From Zea mays (Eukaryota; Streptophyta; Magnoliopsida; Poales; Poaceae): DNA of 64,000 bases. Numbering within the stretch: the first letter of the stretch is position 1; the number at the start of each line of letters is the position of its first letter. This document shows positions 22,621 through 35,083 of the stretch, in pieces. Below the pieces are notes generated by a model. That model made no database searches. It saw nothing but the letters and a program-made list of their open reading frames with translations, and was not told the DNA's origin. The translations under genes and the position numbers were made by a program. The stretch spans positions 168,422,923 through 168,486,922 of the forward strand of contig NC_050097.1 of NCBI RefSeq assembly GCF_902167145.1, in the 5' to 3' direction.

Positions 22621-25600
22621 TCAAACAAAAAATTTACGGAGGTTGTCGATGTTCCAGGAGTGCTCCAGGTCCTCGCCGTTTGGCGTTGTGAGCCTGTAAG
22701 CACTGGGGGAAGCTTTAGTCTTGACTATAAAGGGGCCCTCCCACCTGGGCTCCAGCTTGCCCTTGGACTCCGTCCGAGCTGTTCGGACGAGTACGAGGTC
22801 CCCTCGCTGAACTCCCTCGGGATGACTGAGTGGTCGCGCTATGCTTTGGTCTGGGCTTGGTATTTGTTTAGGGCCTGTAGGGCGAAGACTCGGTCTCCGT
22901 CAATGAGATCCTTTGAAGTTGGCTCGTCCACGTCGGGGATGGCTGACGGAACTGTTCGCGGGGACCCATGCTTTATTTCTTGCGGGGTCATGGCCTCCGA
23001 TCCGTATAGAAGGCGGAAAGGAGAAAACCCGGTCGCCCTGCACTCAGTCGTGTTTAGTGCCCAGACTGCCTCAGGTAACAAATCGGTCCATCTGCCCTTC
23101 TTTTCATCAAGGAGCATTTTCTTGACAGCTGTGAAGATTTTCCCGTTGGCGCGTTCCACGACCCCATTGGACTGCGGATGATAGACTGAGGCGAAGGCAA
23201 GCTTGGTGCCAATGGAGAAACAAAAATCCTTGAAGTCTTGATTGTCAAACTGCTTGCCATTGTCAACTGTTAGTTCGGACGGTACGGCGAAGCGGCAAAC
23301 GATGTTCTGCCAGAAGAATTTTTGGGCAGTCTTTGATGTTATTGTAGAAACAGCCCGCGCCTCGATCCATTTGGTGAAGTACTCGACAGCGACGAAGGCG
23401 AACTTAAGGTTCCCCTGAGCGGTGGGCAGGGGCCCGACAATGTCCAGGCCCCAGCGCTGGAGAGGCCATGTATGGGCGATCAGCTTTGTATACTGCGAGG
23501 GGCTGCCTGACCGAGGAGAAAACTTCTGGCAGGCTTCGCAGGACCGTGTGACCCGATTTGCGGCGCAGATCATTGCGGGCCAGTAAAAACCCTGGCAGAT
23601 CACCTTAGCAGCTAGGGCCCTTGGCCCTGCGTGTGAGCCGCACGTGCCACTGTGGACTTCGCGTAGGATCTGCATGCCTTCGGCTTCGGTGACGCACTTA
23701 AGCATTGGCTGACTGGCCCCTTTTTTGTAGAGTTGGCCTTCAATCAGTGCGAAGTCTCGGCTTCGATGTTTGAGGCGCTTGGCCTCACTGATGTCGGCTG
23801 GATGATAATACCCCTGTAGGAACAGGGTTATTGGTTCCCGCCAGTCTTCGGTCATGATAAGGTTGACTATGCGGTGGCCCTCGCTGTCATTGGTTATTTG
23901 GAGCCCTTCGGGGCTCCGGACGGCTGGCGTGCCGATGACATGAAAGAATACGTCGGAGGGCAGAGTTTCGCCCCTGGCGGCGGCCTTGGCCAATGCGTCG
24001 GCCTCTTCATTCTTGGCCCGATCCACATGCTGCAAGGTGAACCCCTTGAATTGCCTCTCGAGACTTCGGATGGCCGCGAGGTACTGCATGAGCGCGGGGT
24101 CCTTTGCTGCATAATCTTTCTCGACTTGGCCGGCAACTACCTTGGAGTCTGTTTTGATGATGCAGGTGGTTACTCCGAGGGCCCTTAGCTTGCGGAGGCC
24201 GAGGATGACTGCTTCGTATTCTGCTATATTATTTGTGCATCTGTCGGATTCCAGATTGAAGCTGAGTCGTGCTGCATATCTGTGCTTGACGCCGACTGGT
24301 GAGGTGATGACTGCAGAGACGCCTGCCCCCGCATGGCACCATGCGCCGTCGCAATGGATCGTCCAAACCTTCTCAGCGGATGGGTCTGGCTGTGTTGTTG
24401 GCCCAGTCCAGTCGACGACGAAGTCTGCCAGGACTTGAGAGTTGATAGCTGTCCTGGGCTCGAAGCAGATGTGGTAGCCGGAGAGTTCGGCCGCCCACTT
24501 GGCAATCCTCACTGACGCCTCCGGGTTTCTGAATAATTCGCCGAGTCCCCTGTTTGAGGTGACTCGGACCTTGAATGCTTCGAAGTAATGGCGCAGTTTG
24601 CGTGACGACATGACGACTGTGTAGGCAATCTTCTCCAGCTCTGTCATGTTGCACTTGGACGGTGTCAGCACTTCGGAGACATAGTATACGGGGCACTACC
24701 GGACCACGCCCTCGACAATCTGCTCCTGCACTAGTGCCGCGCTGACTGCATGTGGCGAAGCCGCGACGTAGAGCAGTAGGGGGAGCGAGGGGTCGGGGCT
24801 GGTAAGGACGGCCAACTCCGTCAGGTACTGTTTTAATGAGGCGAAGGCCGCCGCCTGCTCTGGTCCCCAGGCGAAGTCTTTTGCACCACGGAGTGTCTTG
24901 AGGAAGGGGAGACTTCGCTCGGCGGACCTGGAGATGAATCTGTTGAGAGCGGCCAATCTGCCTGTCAGGCGCTGGACGTCCCTGACGGACTGCGGAGGCG
25001 TCATGTCTAAGATGGCCTGAATCTTGGTTGGTTTGGCCTCGATGCCGCGGTGTGATACCAGGTAGCCCAATATTTTGCCTTGGCGAACGCCGAAGACGCA
25101 CTTGTCCGGGTTTAGGCGGAGTTCTGCGTCTCGCATGTTCGCGAATGTTTCGGCGAGGTCGGCGAGGTGGTCCTCCTTGCTCTTGCTGGCGACGACAATG
25201 TCGTCTACATATGTGAATATGTTTCTGCCAACTTGCCCTTCGAGCACTGTTTTGGTAAGCCTGGAGAAGGTGGACCCGGCGTTCTTGAGTCCCTCCGGCA
25301 TTCTGATGAAGCAATATGTGCCGAAGGGTGTTATAAAGCTGGTGCTAGCCTTGTCTTCTTCCTTCATGTATATCTGGTGGTAACCGGAGAAGCAATCGAG
25401 GAGGGACATGACCTCGCATCCGGCCGCGCTATCGACTATTTTGTCGATCCGCGGCAACGGGAAATTGTCGTTTGGGCAGGCTTTATTGAGACTGGTGAAG
25501 TCGATGCACATTCGCCACTTCCCGCTCTTTTTCTGCACCATCACGACATTGGAGAGCCATGTGGGGTAAGCCACCGGCTCGATGAATTTGGCTTCCAGGA

Positions 25601-26820
25601 GGCGGTGCACTTCTGCCTTGGCGGCCTCCGTCTTCTCGTCGGACATCTTGCGAAGCCGCTGCTTTTTCAGCCGTACCGAAGGGTCGATTCCCAGACTGTG
25701 CTCAATTATTGAACGGCTGACCCCGACCAGATCGAGGGCCGACCAGGCGAAGACATCTTTGTTCTTGGACAGGCAGGAGAGGAGCTTCTCTTCTTCATGC
25801 GAAGTAAGGTCTTCGCTGATAATGACTGTCTGCTTGGGCGTGGCCTGGTCGAGGGGGACAGTCTTGGTCCCGTCGTTGCTCTGCAGCTGTGCCTTGTCGT
25901 GCTGCTTATTGGTTGGGCTGGCGGGCGCAGGGACCTCGCGTTGGGCCGTGAGGCAGTGCACGTTTCTTTGACCGGGCACGAAGTCCCGCTCTATGTTGCG
26001 CGCAGTCTGTTGATTGCCGAAGACTGTGATGACGCCTAACGGACCTGGTATCTTCATACATAGATACAGTCCGTGAATGGCTGCTTCGAACTTATTGATG
26101 GAGCCCCGGCCCATGATGGCATTGTAAGGATATACCATGTCCACAATGTCAAAGGTTATTTGCTCGCTTCGGGCATTGGGTGCTACACCGAAGGAGAGAG
26201 GCAGCTCTATTTTGCCGACGGGGAAGGTGCCCTTGCCGCCGAAGCCATACAACGGGTTGTCCGAAGGCTTAAGCAGGCTGTGGCTTATGCCCATGCGATC
26301 GAAGGCGTGGAGGAAGATGATGTCCGCCTGACTGTCGTTGTCAACTAGGACTTTGTGCAGGTCCTAGCCAGCCACGCTGCAATTGATAACCATGGCGTCG
26401 CAGTGGGGGGTGCTGCGCAGGTCGACATCCCGTGCGTCGAAGGTTAACAGTATGTGGGACCACTTTGTCTGCACGACTGGGCCCGTGACGCGCGACATGG
26501 TTGATGCTGCGGTAGTGGTCCCGCTTCTGCCGCTTGGTGTCGAAGTCAGTGCTGGACCCCCCAGTTATCATGTGGATGACTCCGCGATATGGTTGATCGG
26601 CGAAGTCTTCCTGCTTTGGGGCATGGGGGATGTTTTGATGTTGCTGGTGTGGTGGTGGGGGTGGAGGAGGTACGATTTGTACTTCCTGATGGTGTTGGTA
26701 AGCGTGGTGCGGTGGATGCGGAGCGGGAGCGTGGATATATGGTGGAGGGGGTTGCTGGTAATTGTGCGCGACAATTCTGGGGTTGTCGGCTGGCTGCGCC
26801 CGTGCCATTCTGTCTCTGGT
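22621..26820 (-). pseudogene. Tat gypsy pol: protease, reverse transcriptase, RNase H, second RNase H, integrase
   Basis: Minus strand. The protease has VDNDSQADIIF where related elements have D-x-G-S/A, so its third active-site residue is changed. The reverse transcriptase (24696-26294) has WRMCIDFTSLNKACPND, LLDCFSGYHQI and IFTYVDDIVVAS (YVDD). The second ORF (22839-24671) carries an RNase H block (WTIHCDGAW, then NNIAEYEAVILGL), the H2C2 finger (CEACQKFSPR), and the integrase D, D, E core (WGLDIVGPL, TVDNGKQFD, VVERANGKIF). Its C-terminal part continues past a stop to TGA at 22621-22623. Premature stops: TAG at 26364 and 22839 for Trp, and at 24696 for Gln. At least one frameshift lies between gag and protease (26500-26600). 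Inactive polyprotein. Confidence 0.92.
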
Positions 26821-28283
26821 AGCCTTCGTTTCGGGGCAGTCTTTGGTTTGGTGGGCGCAGTCTTCGCCATGGAAGAGGCAGTAGAATCGGCGCGGCGGCT
26901 GCGCACGCCCTCGGCCCCTACCACGAGTGCCATTTCCGCGGCCCTGGGGGGATATTCCTGGCGGCGAGGGGGGTCAGCAGCGGGATGCTGGTTGGCGATG
27001 TTGTGCATTTGCTGCTGATTGCGGCCGTCTCGACCGGAGTCTGGCTGCGGGGTCCTTGTCCACGTGCGGCTGGACTGTGGAGCATCATTTGGCTTCCTTT
27101 GGGACTCGATCTTGCGCTGGTGGAGCTCTTCGGATCTGGCGTACTTTTCAAACAACTGATATAACTCCTGGAGGTTCTTTGGCGGATCTCTGATACAGTG
27201 GCTGTAAAGGACGCCGGCGCGAAGGCCACTGATAGCATAGTGGATGGCAATCTGGTCATCGACTGAGGGCAGCTGTGATTTGAGTGTTAAAAATTTGCGG
27301 TAATACTCCCTTAGAGTCTCCTTTTCCAGTTGCTTACAGAGCGAGAGCTCGGCCAGGGCGTCGGTGTCTGGGCGGTACCCTTGGAAGTTGAGCAGGAACT
27401 TGTCCCGAAGACTTCTCCAGGAATCAATGGACAGCGGAGGCAACCTGGTGAACCAGGTGAGTGCCGGGCCCTCGAGGGCGATGATGAAAGACTTCGCCAT
27501 AGTGGCGTCGTCCCCTCCGGAAGATGCAACGGCGACCTGATAGCTCATTATGTATTGGGCCGGGTCGGTGCTGCCGTTGTACTTGGGATAGGTCCCTGCC
27601 CGGAAGTTAGCTGGCCAAGGCGTCACTTGCAGGTGTGGCGCCAGGGGACTTCGCTCATCGAGATAGTTGACCCCTTGGAATGGCGCGGCGTGCGGGAAGG
27701 TGTGGTCGCGCCGGGGGAAACGCGGGTCCTCCGGTTGCGCGCGGTGTTGCGGGGGTGGCCCATGCTGCAGGCCGAGGTGGCCTTCGCGCGTGTCTTCGAG
27801 TTGTGCGCGCTGCTGGAGGGGTGCCTCGTGCTGTAGGCCGAGGTGGCCTTCGCGCTGCATCAGCGCAATCTCCCGCTCGAGTTCCTGGGCCTTGTGCTCT
27901 TCGTCGCGTATCATTTGCCGCACTTTGGCTAGTGCGGACACACGCTGGCGCTTGGCCTCTAGTATCTCCTTCTGCCTCTGGAGATTGCGGTTCTTGAGGC
28001 ACAGGGCGCGCAGCTGTAGCTGTTCTTCTGCTGAGACGCCGAGGACTTCACTGTCCTCGGTGAGGTCCGCGCCCTCCGGTAATGCGAAGCCTGAGGATGG
28101 CTGCGGTTGTCCCTCAGGGTCGCAGGTGCGGAGGGTGTCGTCTTCGCAGGCGCGAGGAACATCGCCTTCAGTGGCCTCTTGGTGGGTGGAGTGGGTGAGG
28201 GCGAGGGCCTTGCCCTTTCTTGCGGCGAGCAGTGCTGTCTTCGCAGCCTCGTCAGCCTTCGGGTTAGTTCTCTTGGGTGCCAT
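26820..28283 (-). pseudogene. Tat gypsy gag
   Basis: The start ATG is at 28281-28283 (MAPKRTNPKADEAAK). The N-terminal part has a charged coiled coil (about residues 95-150). The retrotransposon gag domain follows (PKYNGSTDPAQYIMSYQVAV, then FIIALEGPALTWFTRLPP, SIDSWRSLRDKFLLNFQGY and TLREYYRKFLTLKSQLP). A degenerate zinc-binding motif, YCLFHGEDCAHQTKDCPET, is read only after a one-base frame change near 26950, at a C run. If intact it would form the particle core. The frame loss separates gag from the zinc motif and protease. Confidence 0.9.
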
Positions 28284-28323
28284 CGCGGGTGGTTTTCTCG
28301 TAGCACGAACGGTGGGCGCCAAA

Positions 28324-28798
28324 TGTTGGTACTTGCTCTCAGTTGCAAGGGGATCCAACAAGGGTGAACAGTGACGTCAACAGGGCACACGCTCTAGATG
28401 GCAAAAGCTCTGTTAATCTGGCCTCTCACGGGCACTGTGCAGGGGTATTTATAGGTACCTGAGCGCGCAACGCCTTGAGCTAAGGACGCATGTGCCCTCA
28501 GCTACCTAGGTTATCCCCAGAATATTCCCATAAAGTGGGGTTACAGACCGTAATTACAGGGATGCCTTTACAGATTAGGCCCGTAACGCACGGCGGCCAC
28601 GCGGGGCCCGTTACGATGGGCCGGAACGCACGTGGGCCTCTGAGCTGGACGAGGCCGCACTGTGGGAAGCCCTTCGTCGCCAGTCTTCGTCTGGTGCGGT
28701 ACACGCGAAGGGTGTCCCTGCCTGTTTTGTCTCTGTTAGCTCAGCTGCTGCAGCGAAGGCTTCGAGCGAAGGGTGGCGCCTTTGCCTTCGCCCCAACA
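28324..28798 (-). repeat. 5' LTR (element orientation) of the Tat gypsy element
   Basis: 475 bp. The minus-strand TATA box TATAAATA is at 28446-28453. The PBS-like TGGCGCCCACCG lies immediately outside the LTR at about 28310-28322 on the minus strand. Confidence 0.95.
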
Positions 28799-28834
28799 CA
28801 CCCCCAGCTGACCCTTCATCTCTCTCCCATCCTC

Positions 28835-28842
28835 TATAAAAG
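28835..28842 (+). promoter_or_regulatory. TATA box of the outer element 5' LTR
   Basis: TATAAAAG in the plus strand; the same motif is at 35996-36003 in the 3' LTR. The Tat gypsy insertion point (28798/28799) is only about 36 bases upstream, so upstream promoter sequence has been displaced by 11.6 kb. Confidence 0.75.
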
Positions 28843-28847
28843 GGCAG

Positions 28848-31800
28848 CCGAGCTCCTCTCTTCTCCCTCCCACAACTGAGCTCTCTTCCTCCCCGAGCTC
28901 CCTCTCTCTCTCCCACTTGCCCACGCCGTCGCCGGAAATCGTCCACGCCGCTTGCCGTCGTACTTCGCTGTCCGAATGCTCATCGACGACCGTGCCCGTT
29001 CTTTGCCCGCCAAAACCGCCGTTCATCCCAAGGTTGAAGACAAACCCAAAACATTAATTTATTTTCTAAAGCATGTGTTGAATTAATGGATCTTGTGAAT
29101 TATTGTCGTAATATTGATGCGATTTGGTGATTCACGTGTATGGTTTTATTTTTCGATATATACGTGTAACCGAAATCGAACCCCGCGACAATGCTTTAAT
29201 ATGTGTATGATTTTATAATTTTAAAATGAGTACGGTCACCATTCACTAACTCAGTGATTTTCATATTAGAAATATTTATTTCGCTTTATTGTGTGGAACG
29301 ATAACTGTTAGTAGTATTTTAGGTGTAAACTTATCTGCATGAAGAAATAGAAGAAATACCAAGTCACATATTTTCCAGTCAAATGAAGATATAGATTTTA
29401 CTATTCATAATAAATGTATTCATAAGTATAGCACTTAAATTACGTAGAATTAGTAAAATATTTATGTATGTCATAATAACCATGAATAGGTTATTAAAAG
29501 TCACATTTAGTAATTTACAATTAATTCTTAGTATATTAATATCAGAAGAATTATAAATAAACAATTTTTAGTTACACGTATAAATTCTATTTAGAAAAGA
29601 AAGAAGAAAACTGAAGGATAGAATTTATAATAATGTTAAAATGACTTAATTAGACGCTTATACTTTCCTAATAAAGAAAATGGTAGTATGTTGATAAATA
29701 TAGGTTTCTTACTAATGAAGTAGATAATTTGTTTCTAATTTTAAAATGACCTTTTAATAAATATCATATTTAACAAGGTTCGTTATAGATGTTTAAGTAT
29801 AGTCGTATTAAATAAAAACTTAAAAGAATATGTAGACCATATGTTTTTTAATAAAAATAGAAGATAAATATATATCCAATTAATAGATTATTTATATTTC
29901 TTAATTAAAAGATAACAAGAGTCATTGCTTTTATAAACTAAAATGATAGTTTATACTTTTTCCTTTCAAATGATTTAGGTCATATGTTCCTAAATTGAAA
30001 CTAAATATAATCAATAGATTATTTATATTTTCTCACAATTTAATAATTAGACTTACATTTCAATCTGTCCATAACTAGTAATGTAAGCGTGATTAATCTG
30101 TTCATCACATTGAATCCATATTATTTATATATATCATTTAGTGGTCCCTAAAGGATAAAATAAAGAAAATTAGTGTTTATGTCCTTTTTATAATTAAAAT
30201 GTTAGTTTACATATTTGTTTTGTATATAGCTTTCTTAACAAAGAATATAGGACATGTACTTTCTAATAAAAATAAAATATAGTTGTTTGTTCATTGTCTC
30301 TTACATAAAAGTTCATTTAAGGCATATATCATAACTTTCCATAAATAGGTGTTTAATAATAATGGTCTTTTCACATAAAACCTATTTAGACTTATATCTT
30401 AATTTGTCATAAGTGATTGGTTAACAATATTTATAATATGCTCCATAATGCTTCTAAAATTAATAACATGATTAGTAGCCCATTAACCTTAGATATATAG
30501 CATATATCTTTTCTAAAAGGTTAAAAAGGTTTAATATCGTTATAACGTGTTTTATCGTCTTATAAACCCTTGATCTTAGACATATCGCGTATGATGTTTT
30601 GGATTAAATTGGTGAACCAAATATTTGTATATTTTAATTAAGATATTTTAAGCTCATGTCTTGTTTTATAAAGTATAGATCACACATTTTTGAAAAGAAT
30701 ACCTTCTTATTATAACCATTACTTGCGACGTTTTTGAAAAATGAATGCTCTTTTCGTTAAGCTTTCTTTTAGCTTTACGTATGGTGAATGTGGTATGTTA
30801 TTGAGTGGTGTTTGTTCTTCTTGTTTGTTTGTGTGATATTCAGTGGTTGATCTAGTAGTTAAGAATCAAGATCTATTCCTACCCGTGGAAGAACCTCAAG
30901 TTTTCAATAAGCAAGGCAAGTGGACTTCTCCCTCTGCATACTCTGTTTGATCCCAAACAATACATTTAATAAAGTTTACTCTTCGATATATATATGCATA
31001 ATTTGATGGGTTACCTATTTAGATACCCCTAACCTTTGCAACCTTACTCCTTGTTTAACCTGGGATTATGATCTAATCAAGTAGCTATGCTATTGCTACA
31101 ACTTACCTTTATGCAGTCACTCCTGTTTATGATATTAATGTTCCAAATGGTAAGCTTACTCTATTGTTGTTAACCCGATGGTTAAACAAGATTATTGCAT
31201 ATTAATTGGAACATGGAGTGACCACCCGGGAAAATAGTACTACCATAAGAACTATCATGGCTCTGGTCTTGGTTAAATAACTAGGGAAGTCTTATGTTGG
31301 GTGCTGGTCGTGGTCGACCGGAACGGGGGCATCTAGCAAGCGCTTATATTCCGGCTCAGGCAGATTGGATACGGGCATAGTTTCCAAACCTTTACCCTGC
31401 AGACTAGTCTTTAAGTCGGTTATGTTAGGTGTGCTCTATGTAGTTTGACTATTTCTAGCATTTGCATAATGAGGACTCTAGGGAGAAGCCTCGTAGTGAG
31501 ACTCTGGCCATTCACCACGGAAGTGAATACGGGTCTAGCTAACCCGGGCTAGAAGGGAATCACGACTCATGGGTAAAGATGTGCCCCCTCTGCAGAGTGT
31601 AAAACTGATATATTAGCCATGCTCACGGTTATGAGTAGCCTGGACTCCTCACATGATAATTGAACTTGAAGATGGAAATAAATCGAGATCCAATAATCTG
31701 TCAATGGTTTGCTTAAGTGGTTTCACTTAAGTGTTTTTGATATACTCTATTACACCTTTGTTTAATGGGAATACTTGGGATTCACACTTATTAGTAAGAT

Positions 31801-32225
31801 AGGTGTTGTTAATAAAATGTTGACCAACTAAAATGCTTACTGCTCAACCTTAGCCTCACCTTGTTAAACTTGCATTAATTTTTCCCCCACTTGCTGAGCC
31901 CCGACCATAAGTGAGCTCACCCTTGCTTAAATTTTGATCAGAAGCTTGCAGATGAAGATATGATGCTGAACTCCATGGATGCTAGTCTAGTGATACCCCC
32001 GGTCATCTTTCTGTGAATGGATGTCCATGTTTTGTTGTACTTTGATGAATAAAGGTTAAGACATTATGTCTGTTCGAAGTGTAATATGTTAATATAATCG
32101 TTATTTACGCTTTTATGCATTTCCTTTGGATATATTACACTTGTGACGTCAACATATGTGTGGAAATAGATCCTAGCACACATATGCTATGCACTCGGCT
32201 CTGCCCTTGGGAAACGGGTGTGACA
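28848..32225 (+). other. AT-rich body of the outer 5' LTR; no gene
   Basis: About 3.4 kb of AT-rich LTR sequence with no supported ORF. It repeats at 36009-39387. A conserved block around 31240-31690 (CCCGGG, GGTCGACCGGAACG and others) is the only GC-richer part. Confidence 0.85.
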
Positions 32226-32227
32226 GA

Positions 32228-32244
32228 AGTGGTATCAAAGCAAT
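32228..32244 (+). other. Primer-binding site of the outer element
   Basis: GTGGTATCAAAGCAAT lies two bases after the LTR end. It resembles the initiator tRNA-Met complement with one mismatch in the first twelve bases. Confidence 0.8.
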
Positions 32245-32399
32245 GTGACTGTAGGTCGCTAGATTAGTTAGAAATAGAAAGCCTAGTCAGTCTTTCAAAG
32301 CCTGATATATTTTTCCTCCGTAAAAACTTAATTTATATCAAAGCTCGTCTCTTTTATTTTCAACTCTTCTTGTCTAATTCTTCGTTTATCAGAAGGTTC

Positions 32400-33415
32400 T
32401 AATGAGAAGCATTGCAAGATGATCAAGTTAGGATTGCGGAACTTGAAGCGATGTTTGCCAGAAGAAACCCTTTCGAAGCTATTGACGATGCCCTATTCTC
32501 TGTCTTATCCCCACTCCACAAGAAGTTTTGTTATGGATCCCCTAGATCTATTATTTGACTTCTTGGTTAGGTTGATAGGATTGTTCTTTTGTATTAAGAT
32601 TTTCGACTAGATCGGTAATGGCGATACAACATATTATATCATAGTGGTTTTCTAATCCCTAATAATGCTATATAACCCTTGACTTCTTATACTTTTGTTT
32701 TCTTGCCATTGTATTGCCATCCTTGCGCAATATCTACTTTGATATATTAAACCTTTGCCTCTCTACTACTTCTCTCCTTGATTATGCTTTCTCCCTAACT
32801 CACTTCATATCCTTGGTTGTATCATTTATCCCCACTTTAATAGTTCATGGTTATCTTATTTCACTCTTGGCCACCAACAAATATGTCTTGTCTAACTCCT
32901 TGCTATTTCTTACCTGACTCCTTGACTTTATAATATCTTTCTTATTCCAAACCTTGTCTCACCTTTTGTTTTGGTTGAATGAGTAGAATTGGATTGTGTT
33001 GTGCTGGTATGCTTGACTTCATTGTCCTTTGTGTTCATGTTTGATTTGCTTCTTTGAAATGATTGTTGGTGTATTGTGTGACTTTTGTCCACAATGGCAT
33101 CAGTTAGCTAAAAAAACCTTAGATAGATGGGTTTTCTCAGCTCTCTATAATCTGTCTGTGCTCAACCCTTTTGTCCCTTCCATTCTTTCATACCCATACA
33201 GATGTCAGACCTTGGAATGTCAACTACAAGTGATGTCACTAAATGCAAAGAATGCGGTGTGTTGGCAAGTCAAAAACAATACTATAAATAAAACAGCTGA
33301 TGAACATACAATCAAGACACAAAAGGATGCACAACCAAACCAACAGACAAGTGACCTTGGAACATGTTGTTGCTGTGAGTACTATGGAATTCCTTGTCGC
33401 TAGATCAGTACAAAC
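32400..33415 (+). pseudogene. Degenerate gag-like 5' internal region of the outer element
   Basis: Around 32406-32540 one frame reads LQDDQVRIAELEAMFARRN, then PFEAIDDALFSVL, without a start codon, which looks like a gag N terminus. About 32600-33180 shows no protein-like frame. Near 33360-33405 a cysteine-rich stretch (GTCCCCEYYGIPC) looks like a decayed zinc knuckle. No intact ORF. Confidence 0.45.
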
Positions 33416-33472
33416 GAAAGTGAAACTACAAAACAGAAGAACCAAATTTTATTTTCTGGCATAAATAGACAG

Positions 33473-33778
33473 ATGTCTCTTCAAGAACAACTAATAGCAA
33501 ATTCTCTCATACCTAACGCACTGTCAGTTGATAAATTGCAAAGTATTCCAAAAAGGAAACATCACAAGGATGGCCAGCCCCAGGAAGAAACACATGAGTG
33601 TTACATTGATGGATGGACTATTACTTGCACACAGTTTCAGCCTCATGGTCGCATCAGATCCAAGAAACAAAAAGGGAAACATGGAAAAAGTCAAGAAATA
33701 ACTTCAAGAAAAGCTTGCTATCAATGTGGACGTGAAGGTCATTACTTCCGTAACTGTCCTGAGAAGAGTTCACTATAG
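33473..33778 (+). pseudogene. Gag-like ORF with CCHC zinc knuckle (outer element)
   Basis: 101 residues, basic, ending in a perfect retroviral-type zinc knuckle, CYQCGREGHYFRNC (C-x2-C-x4-H-x4-C). This is the nucleic-acid binding part of a gag protein. Upstream gag sequence is missing or in other frames. Confidence 0.75.
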
Positions 33779-33790
33779 ATCACCTCCGAG

Positions 33791-34492
33791 ATGAAGCTAT
33801 CTCAGTCTTCAGACTTGGAATATGAACAAAAATGCACAGAAACTTCTACCAACAGCGTAAAGACAACTCCACCATGTAACTCATCAAGTCGTGCTTGCTT
33901 TGGCTATGGTGATACCAGCCATCTTGTTAATAGTTGTCCTAAGAAAGATGTGGAGATTAATAAGGTCCAAAAGAAAAGACAACACCCTCAAACTCATGCG
34001 TCAACAAAGAATAAACAACAGAAAGAGTCCACAGGAAGGATAAGTTATGCAGTGACAGGAACTATTCCATATGATAATGCAGTGATTTTTGGAACACTAG
34101 TCATTCACACAACTACCGCCACTGTGTTGTATGATCCTCGTACAACACATTCTTTTATCAGTGCCCAGTTTGCAACAAAGTATGGTATCTTTAAGTGTCC
34201 CTTGAGATCAAGGAAGACCATCAGTGCACCCAAAAGAAAAATGTTAGTAAACTACATATGTCCAAATGTAAGTGTTAAAATCAATGGGATATATTTTCTA
34301 GGTGATCTTATAGTGATAGAATCAATGGGAAAGGATGTGATTCTTGGAAAGAATTGGTTACAAAGAACTAAGGCAGTAATCCAACATACTGAGAGAACCA
34401 TGTGTTTGGAAACTCCATCTGGAGAAAGAATAGTAGTTGAAGACGACCGACCTCCAGCTCTAAAGATTGGTACATCTGACAAGGAAGAATAA
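33791..34492 (+). pseudogene. Zinc-knuckle remnant plus aspartic protease-like domain (outer element)
   Basis: The second knuckle is degenerate: CFGYGDTSHLVNSC has Tyr in place of the second Cys. The protease region follows: FGTLVIHTTTATVLYDPRTT, then HSFIS, then DVILGKNWLQ. In active gypsy-type proteases the first motif is D-S/T-G; here it is D-P-R, so catalysis should be lost. No reverse transcriptase follows. Confidence 0.75.
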
Positions 34493-35083
34493 TATATCAT
34501 TTAGCTAAAAGAAGGAGTATGTCTCACGAAAAAATGTCAAGATGTTGCCCCTTTCAAGATTTGTAATTGTGCTAAGTGATACATGAATAAATTTGGAGAA
34601 TCTCTCGCACCTATTGTGTTTTGCCTCTTTATAAAGAGAATAAAGTATGGTGTCATCTGCTATATGCAAACAATGTGATGCTCTATTCTAGTTGCCCTAA
34701 AATCCTGCTCAAGTCTTTCTCTCAATTTATGCTCAAAGAAATATTGTTGGATCAGAAAGATGATTTGGGATATCATGCTCTGAAATCTATAAGTTCAAAA
34801 GATCTTTGTTAAGGATTATAACACTTGTACACTCTTGTAGTATGATGAAGCTAGGAGAAATCTGAAACCATCCTTGTTCCTTAATTAATCTTATATTGGA
34901 AATCAAAATGTTGTGTTAAGCTCTTTATCTTAATGTCATACAAGCCTATTATGTAATCTTGTCTCACTATCTCTTTTACTCTCTAACCAGATGATGAACC
35001 CCAATGGAAATGAAGTAAATGATGCCAACGACAACATTCCTACCTTAACAACCATGAACGAGAAAAATGAGTCATAGAGATAT
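34493..35083 (+). other. Noncoding spacer within the outer element
   Basis: No convincing ORF or domain; short ORFs here lack motifs. Confidence 0.5.

Larger units (their letters stand above)
17220..28798 (-). mobile_element. Tat-lineage Ty3/gypsy retrotransposon, minus strand, with antisense gene
   Basis: 475-bp LTRs at 17220-17694 and 28324-28798 differ at only three positions. The target-site duplication CACCC is perfect (17215-17219 and 28799-28803). Genes gag and pol run on the minus strand. On that strand the PBS-like TGGCGCCCACCG follows the 5' LTR, as is usual for Tat/Athila-type elements. An additional RNase H-like block between reverse transcriptase and integrase and a spliced gene in antisense orientation near the 3' LTR also point to the Tat lineage (Grande-like). 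Several stops and frameshifts break gag and pol, though the LTRs indicate a recent insertion. Confidence 0.94.
11862..32225 (+). repeat. 5' LTR of the outer element, split by copia and gypsy insertions
   Basis: LTR pieces lie at 11862-11923, 16928-17219 and 28799-32225 (including duplicated target bases). They align end to end with the 3' LTR at 35604-39387. In the sampled stretch 29041-29205 versus 36201-36365 I count four base differences. The LTR is very AT-rich after about 29050. Confidence 0.93.

Noticed and set aside
27659..28374. Several 100-235 residue plus-strand ORFs
   Set aside because: Shadows of the GC-rich gag gene on the minus strand.
29379..29564. 61-residue ORF also present at 36538-36723
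   Set aside because: AT-rich LTR sequence present in both LTRs; no protein features.
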